From Pocillopora verrucosa (taxonomy: Eukaryota > Cnidaria > Anthozoa > Scleractinia > Pocilloporidae): a stretch of 64,000 nucleotides of DNA. Shown in pieces: positions 57,716-64,000 of the stretch. The notes below the pieces were generated by a model. That model was not told the origin of the DNA. It worked only from the letters and a program-made list of their open reading frames with translations, and searched no databases. Numbering within the stretch: position 1 is the stretch's first letter; every line of letters begins with the position of its first letter. The position numbers and the translations under genes were made by a program. Location of the stretch: assembly GCF_036669915.1 (NCBI RefSeq), contig NC_089325.1, positions 9,961,231-10,025,230 on the forward strand, in the 5' to 3' direction.

Positions 57716-60700
57716 TTAGATATTTGTTTCGTCAACATTCTCTACACGAATGTGCACTTGAGCTGATTGTTCGCTCAGAAATTCAGTGGCTTTTGCCTCC
57801 AAACATGCGCGATAGCCTTCTCTATGATAAGCAGCAAACATTGCTGGCGTGTAGAATTGATTCGAAGTAGAATGCTGCGGAAATGCTCCACAAATCCCCT
57901 CTGAAAAACCTCTACAAGCGTCACCATGACAAGACTCGCAGCAACAGAACGTCAGCCTGTCAACCTCCTTAGCATGAAGCTCTGGTCCAGTTCCCCAATG
58001 GCCCTCGTCAAGATTTTCGTTAATGTCACTTAACGCCTCCTTCCACGTCATAGGTTGCGTCATCTTAATTCCCTTATTGGGGTGTCTAGGAGCGATGAAA
58101 AGTACCTCTGCCTCACCGACCATGTGGTCGCCGTCCCCTTCTGGATCTTTGTCAAAGTATTGGACTTTGAACCTTAGGACAATAAAATCTTTCCTTTAAA
58201 TATTGGCAGACTGTCAGACTTGTAAGACGAGGAAGCTTCTTTCCAGATTTAACTGTGGGTTTTATGAATTGCCTAATGCGTTTCTTTAAAGGTGCAAAAT
58301 TAAGAGTGCGTTTCGATCGTGGGATTTTGGGCAAAACTCAACAGAAGGGCAGTGGAACATTTTGAAAAAGTGTCGGGTGTGGGGGAGGACTTGCCATAAG
58401 CTGAGCCAAACGCATATCTTATTCACAAGCTCCAGTCAGAAAAAAGGAAACAATACAAGGAGCCAATTAGAACTCAGATCAAAACGTACAAACTGTTTGA
58501 AGCGCGGAAAGAGTCAAGGGACCTGGCCAGTCGCCATTGTTTTTAGTTTTGCATCTGAGTGACCGAAGGAATGGCGCGCACATTCCTTGCCAAGAGCAGA
58601 GGGGTGGTAAAACACAGGTCCCAGTCATTGTTAAGTCTCAATGGAAAATCGCTTGAGTACATTTTGCTGATTGGTCCAAAAACTTTGTTCAGCTAACACC
58701 AAGTATTTCTAGTTTGAAATGAGAGGCTTGCGTGCAGTACCTCACATAAAAGCGGTTAAACAACATTTTAAATTAGTGAGTTTTCGCGCAACATACAACA
58801 CAGCTGAACCTTAAAAACTAAGTCACCAACCTGTAACTCCTAGGTTGGTTTCCGGGACTTCTCTCCACAAAGTTTATTCGAATGTCTTCATTGATGTCTC
58901 GACCATCCATTCCTGTAAATGAACATCTTAGTTTTTTCCTGGCCATTTCGAGCGCGTTCATCAAGGTGTTACAAAACGCTTGTTCTGAAGCCGCACATCC
59001 ACCATAAACAGAGATGATCCTTTTCAGTCTGAGTCTCAGAAGAGGCAAGATTCCAAGGTTTTCAACATGGCCGCCATCACTCAGACGCAATACAGGAGGA
59101 GGACTGGGCCCAAGGTTTAGTATCCCGATTGTTTTCCGAACATAACTGATGTAAGGTATGTGGACAGCAAAATATCTGACAAAAAAAACAGTATGGCTTT
59201 TAGTGTAAAATGCTGGCCAATATTGGCTGTTTAACTTATTGGTTAGGGTCAAAGCGCACTAAAAGCAAGTGCATACCTGCGTGCCTTTCGGTCATTAGGG
59301 AACTGGAGCATAGACGTCTTTAGACGCGGATGGTACCTAGACGTTGAAAGTTCTTCTTGCTGTCGCTTATTACGAGTAATTTGTCGGAAGAGTTTATTTT
59401 AAAATGCTACAACAAAAGATTATAAAATTCTTTTTTTTGGTACCAAGGCGCGCCAGCAGTAGACGTTCCCTCCTTTTATTCACCATCCCCATCTTAAATG
59501 CCAGGGTTGCGGACATGCATATCACCATGAGCAGGGGCGTTCTTACAATATAGGGAAGGATTTCAAAGAAACGCGCACACACAGGAATAGTAATACCCTC
59601 GAATAAATACTCCAAAGGTTGTCCTTCCTCGACGAGAGTGAAACCCTTAGAGGCGAACATTAAATTACTGTTAGTGACGATAAAAAAGGCATATTGAAAC
59701 CTGGCCATCCTCTCCACCCGGCTGGGATTAGCAGATCCCGTAGGTATCAAGGCGATTACGGTCAACAGCAACAGAAGCAAGAAGAAACAAAATACTCCAA
59801 AGGTGAGATAGTCGTCACCGCCAAAATTATGGTAGAAAACGTATGATATCAAAAGTGGAGAGACTCTGAATATCTCGATGAAGTACGGAAGAATCTGAAA
59901 AAAAAAACGACGTACCACATTAAACGTTTAATTCTGCTGTCCTAAGAATCAAGGACACTGAAGTATGTGTCAAAATATGATATTACCCCACGAAACTTCG
60001 CTCATCGGTTATTGATTGTCCTGATTCTTTTTTCGGAAGAACAAAGTTATACCAACCTGAAGGCAAATATTGAGTTTCCTGACATGCCTCGGGTCGCTGA
60101 CAACAGAGTTACCCATAGCAATTCCCAAGGTGACTTTCAGGTCTTTAAACATCTCTTCACCTTCCAGGGCACCCATGTGATGATCAACAGCAGCAGCTGA
60201 CGTTGCCATGGCATCGGACAAGTAAATGTCCTCCGGCATAAGCTTGCCTTCTAACTCGCGCTCATGCGCAGGTCGATCCAGTCGTTCAATCCCTTGGGGG
60301 GACATGATAAGTGCTTCGTAGTCGGGTTCCGTGGAGGAGGTGGTGCGTCGCCATCGGTTGACCGCTGCATTGCTGATAAAGATAGGCTTGACGTTCTCAA
60401 GATCTTCCAAGGTCAGCGGGCGTTCAGGGTCGAGGTTAACACGCTGTTTGTGATCGAAATATGGGCAGCTGAGAAAAAAGTTGCGGAAGGAAATGCCGGC
60501 ACAACCACACAATCCTCGACTGGTTGGCGTGAACAAGGCTTTTTGTAGCCGCCACCTGCAACTCAAAGAAGATCAAACGGCGTATTTAGATCTAGAGTTA
60601 CATGCTCAATGGGCCAATTAAGGCCAACGCGATACAGACGCTTACTAAAACGCCCACGTGCCATCCCCATGCGCGCGAGATTGTTTACAAGGGCGCACGC

Positions 60701-61872
60701 AACATGTTATTATTTCATACGTAATAAGCGCTTGCATTGATTAGATGGCGGCACCATTATAAAGGCTAGAGCTCCACCTCATTGAACTTCGTTAATTTCA
60801 TAATCAACGAGTAAAAGGAACTATCGCTTCTATACAATTCCGCGAAAACGTGAAATGAAAACTTTTTAGGTACCCATAAATTTTGATATAATTATGTTTT
60901 AATCTCATGGTACTAGCTAAAGGGGAGAGAAAAGGGAGACATACAATTCACATACCTGTTGTAGACATGACCCAGACGCTGTTGTATCGTTCCTATCAGG
61001 GGTGAGATCCATAAGAGTAACCCTGAAGCCCACAACTGCTGAGCAAAGAAGTGGTCCGTGTAGGGATAAAAACTAAAGCTCTTCTTGTACACCCTATACA
61101 CAATTACGTACGCGTAGAAATAAACAATTACGACGAGCGTAGCGTTTTTTCTCATCACAGGAAACGAAAACCAAAGCACCACGGTGGGTAGAATGATCAG
61201 AACTCTCATCCAATCAGGTATGAACTCGAGCACGTCATGAAAAAACCAGGGCAGAAACACAAGGCCGAATATGACTCCAAACGAAGTGGTCAGGAAGGAG
61301 GAGGCGTTTTTTAATCCAGGTAACATTGGTGCGATGAAGTAAGAAGCAAATGCTAAGACAAGAGGAGCACCAAACAAAAGGAACCTTTCAATAGCTTTCC
61401 TCTCCCGTCTCTCTTCGCATTCTGAGACTGTTTCGTTCACCAGTAGCGCTGAGCTGTCACAATGTGTTATGATTCCGCCGCGGATGATATCCCCCGCTAA
61501 ATAGTCGACAGCGAAAGCTAGAGGGCATGCGTAAGCACTCCACAAAATAAATGGAACAACAAGGGTGACGAAAACTGGAAGACAGAAAAGAACTGTACAA
61601 TCAAATACTCCATGTATAGGCCGCTGCCAGTCGCAAAAAATCCCACTCCGCTCGCGCAGATGGTTAAAGAATTTGAAATGCCAGTCTTTGCTGTCTTGCT
61701 TGCCATGACGGTACTTCCAGTCCATGTAAGCAGAGCCTGTGTAACCTCCCCCAGACACGCAACTCAGATAATCCAAGTTGGTCTCTCGCTGAAGCAGTCT
61801 GCGTAAGACTCCAGAGCAGAAGGCCGCTGACCGAACTCCGCCGCCTGAGAATGCTAACCCAGCTTTGGCCAT
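57716..61872 (-). CDS. Patatin-like phospholipase, multi-pass membrane, about 905 aa, 6 coding exons
   Basis: Minus strand, proposed exons 61872-60956, 60555-60057, 59894-59484, 59365-59277, 59175-58831, 58172-57716; total 2718 nt, phases consistent, stop at 57718-57716. The end of exon 3 and start of exon 4 are the least certain. N-terminus: MAKAGLAFSGGGVRSAAFCS, the glycine-rich oxyanion loop, then the nucleophile Ser40 in LSCVSGGGYTG. About six hydrophobic helices follow in exon 1 (100-305) and several more in exon 3. Exon 2 has FISNAAVNRW and LSDAMATSAAAVDHHMG; exon 5 has the catalytic Asp near 672 in LRLSDGGHVENLG. These motifs, in this order, are those I know from large bacterial membrane patatins (SGGGIRS, TVSGGGYIGS, AxSGAAxS, LSDGGHFENLG). 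Predicted serine acyl hydrolase of membrane lipids. It is the only complete copy of the array. Confidence 0.8.
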
Positions 61873-62224
61873 ATTCTATGAAAGATTAAAACAATTTGAA
61901 TGATACTCAAATTTAGTTGGGGACTATAGGATTGGACGCTATTCAGTTAAAAAAAATTCATTAGGGAAAAAAAAGCATAAAACCTATGGAAATGCTCCTT
62001 AAAGAACCCGGCACCGGGTGCTCTCGTAGTTCTAATTACATGACTTACAAAGATAGTGTATATCTCCTTAATATTTGTTTGTTGATTTTTGATTTCCTAC
62101 TTTTATCTTCCCTTTCCATCTTGCCATTATTCTTCGCATATTTAGGCGTCTTTTTCTCTATTTTTGTTTCTTTGTTTGTTTGTTTTTTTTTTTTTCCAGA
62201 AAACGCTCTCTCGGTTTAAGGAGA
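61873..62224. other. Patatin 5' flank
   Basis: Reading from the gene, TTTAATCTTTCATAG precedes the ATG by three bases, so a 5' UTR intron acceptor may lie there. T-rich run at about 62188-62200. No promoter motif is certain. Confidence 0.4.
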
Positions 62225-62640
62225 GTCTTAATGGGGCGATGGCTTTTACGGCTAATGGTTAAAATTTTGGCCAATGACGGTTAACACTTTTCCATTGTTT
62301 CCACCAGACATATTTTTTACGATGAACTTTTCTTACGACTAACGGTTTAAATTTGTCAGTTTTTACGCCAAAGGGCTAAATTTTTTGGCCGTTTTACGGG
62401 TAACGGTTAACCCCATTGAGACCCTATTTAAAGCAGAGCGTTACGGTCCTTCTTAGAGGTTCAAAAGCGGTTAACCGTCAGCAGTAACACGGCCAATAAG
62501 TTTACTCGTCAGGCGTAAAAAATTCTCAAATTTTAAGAGCCAATCGTAAAATACGTCAAAGAAACTAGCTGGTAAACATAAAAAATAGCCAAAATTTTAA
62601 CCGATAACCGTAAAAAGCCATTACTTCATTGAAAACCTCT
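62225..62640. mobile_element. Inverted-repeat (MITE-like) element rich in ACGGTTAAC motifs
   Basis: ATGGCTTTTACGGCTAATGG, then TTAAAATTTTGGCC at about 62239-62273, is answered by the reverse complement at about 62590-62624 (AGCCAAAATTTTAACCGATA, then ACCGTAAAAAGCCAT). Inside, TAACGGTTAA-type words recur on both strands (about 62279, 62340, 62400, 62408, 62470). About 400 bp, no open frame, no clear target duplication. Most likely a non-autonomous DNA element with subterminal repeats. Confidence 0.65.
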
Positions 62641-63500
62641 TCTTACATTCTTTATTCAGTTATCGTTTTCCTCTATCTTGGATCTTTGGTCTCACTAATT
62701 TACTATTGTTATTATTGTTTTTGTTAGCAATATTATCATTATAATAAGTATTTTTCCTTTTAAAAGCAAAGTCTTAAGTGGTCTTTAACCTGCGCCAGAG
62801 GTCCCCGACCTGGCAAAAATTACAGTTTAGAAATTGAAAGACTTACAGGAAAGGAAATATGATCATTTTCATTCTCTTCCTGCATGAATATATTGATCGA
62901 TCAGTCATCCATGAAGTCATCATGCAACTGAGCAAGAGTAAACATGTGAGCCGCTTTGTGTCTGTTTTAATCCGACTGTTGTGAGTTTGCCAAAGAAAAC
63001 GGTTTTTGTGGGATTAGTGTAAATCATTGATCCATGAAAGGACAGATAATTTATCGATCTTATGTGAAACGACAACTCCAAATTAGATATAGACGCCACG
63101 ATTGACTTTTTTTCCCTTTCGCTTCGTTTAAGCACTTCCGCACAAAATTATGTTCCACCTATTTCATGATATCTCTCATCCACCATCAAGACAACTGATC
63201 GATGTCGTCGATTAATTACCTTTTGAAGATTTGGACCTTCGAAGCAGAACGGGATTACTTGCCTAATGTCTCTGTCTTAAACGCTAAACATACTAAATCA
63301 TGCCACAAGTTTGCTTCGTGTTTACTCACCTAATGGGAAGTTAGTAGATTGACAGCGTGTATTCCGCGTTAAAAGTAACCTCACTTTGTTAGAGAGCTAA
63401 ATTAATGAGTCGAGCGGCGTCTGAACCAGGCCTAACGAACTTACAAACCACTCGCTTGTGATAAATTAAGTCAACGACGTGAGACAGTAATACGATACAG
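62641..63500. other. Intergenic DNA, no supported feature
   Basis: AT-rich. Short frames without domains. Nothing recognisable. Confidence 0.45.
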
Positions 63501-63510
63501 GTTCAATTGA

Positions 63511-63522
63511 CCCCCCCCCCCC
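63511..63522. repeat. Poly-C tract
   Basis: Twelve C residues in a row. Next to it (about 63585-63660) lies a short degenerate repeat of GGACCAT(A/T)TTTTGGG-like words on both strands. Confidence 0.8.
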
Positions 63523-63659
63523 ACTGTTAGGACAGAAGCTTTTTTCCAAACCAGGGCCCGGAGAGGCATACAGTAATGTGGACCCTTGGACTATTTTTCG
63601 GACCATATTTTTGGGTCCATTGTTTGGACCATTTTTTGGGAACAATTTTGGACTACCAG

Positions 63660-63805
63660 TGGGAGGCGAGGGAAGGCAGACCATTAGTAGTCAGGGAGGG
63701 GTGGGATGCAGTCTACCACTACTGAGGGAGGGGTGGGAGGCGGACTGTTATTACTCAAGGAGGAGTGGGAGACTGTTATGCAGGGAGGGGTGGGAGGTGG
63801 TTGTA
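63660..63805. repeat. G-rich minisatellite
   Basis: CAGGGAGGGGTGGGA occurs at about 63692 and 63780, and GAGGGAGGGGTGGGAGGCGG at about 63724, with a weaker copy (AAGGAGGAGTGGGAGACTG) between them. Spacers include AGTAGTCA / CTACCACTACT words. The G runs on the + strand could form a quadruplex. Non-coding. Confidence 0.7.
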
Positions 63806-64000
63806 TTAGTAAATACTACTGATTAATTAAGTTTTTACGAAATCATACAAATTATTTTGAGCAGTGGCACGAACAATATCATAACCGAGCGTTCAAATAC
63901 AAATGTAAGATCTAAGCTTGCGGAATGCTGTAAATTGTTAATTAGAGTGTTGCTGCTGTTACGCGTCGTCTCAATTAGTGTTTTTTCAACCGGTTAGTCA

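Overview
The window is eukaryotic nuclear DNA, most likely from an anthozoan cnidarian such as a stony coral. The genes are split by short AT-rich introns with GT..AG borders, or are intronless class A GPCR genes in tandem. Poly(A) signals follow the split genes, and the gene classes (HYR-sushi secreted proteins, Ig-domain secreted protein, lineage-specific rhodopsin-like receptors, multi-pass patatin) fit a cnidarian. This is inferred from style and gene content; no marker gene fixes the species.

Layout. 1-9200 is repeat-rich. It holds a possible 3' gene end (1-83), a three-copy tandem repeat (1451-2040), a two-copy tandem duplication (about 3813-5990) carrying a small single-pass membrane protein and a nonsense-mutated copy, a long foldback element (6587-6775), and a 24-bp minisatellite (8190-9157) in which all 40 units carry TGAGTCA. 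12491-17930 is a 12-exon gene for a secreted protein of about 548 residues with an I-set Ig domain; all exon phases close. 20360-27393 holds three intact intronless class A GPCR genes on the + strand.

28807-61872 is a degenerate tandem array. The ancestral unit was probably GPCR3 - HYR/sushi gene - THAP-like fragment - patatin-like gene. The HYR gene (signal peptide, HYR, sushi-like module, C-terminal module; four coding exons) is intact in copies 1, 2 and 4 and lacks its 5' end in copy 3. Only the last patatin gene (57716-61872, minus strand, six coding exons, about 905 residues, catalytic Ser and Asp motifs present) is complete. Earlier patatin copies are reduced to their 3' exons with stops or frameshifts, and GPCR3 survives at two junctions as a fragment with two in-frame deletions. 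Offsets of 13.88-13.89 kb between units 1/2 and units 3/4 show a recent dimeric duplication. Unit 1 alone carries a 2011-bp TTAA-flanked DNA transposon whose empty site is visible in the sister units.

The most interesting signals are: the HYR exon, which differs between the youngest duplicates far more than their introns do and almost only by amino-acid replacements; the 40-unit AP-1/NF-E2/ARE-like minisatellite; and the patatin, whose motifs look like those of large bacterial membrane patatins. 62225-64000 returns to repeats, with an inverted-repeat element and a G-rich minisatellite.
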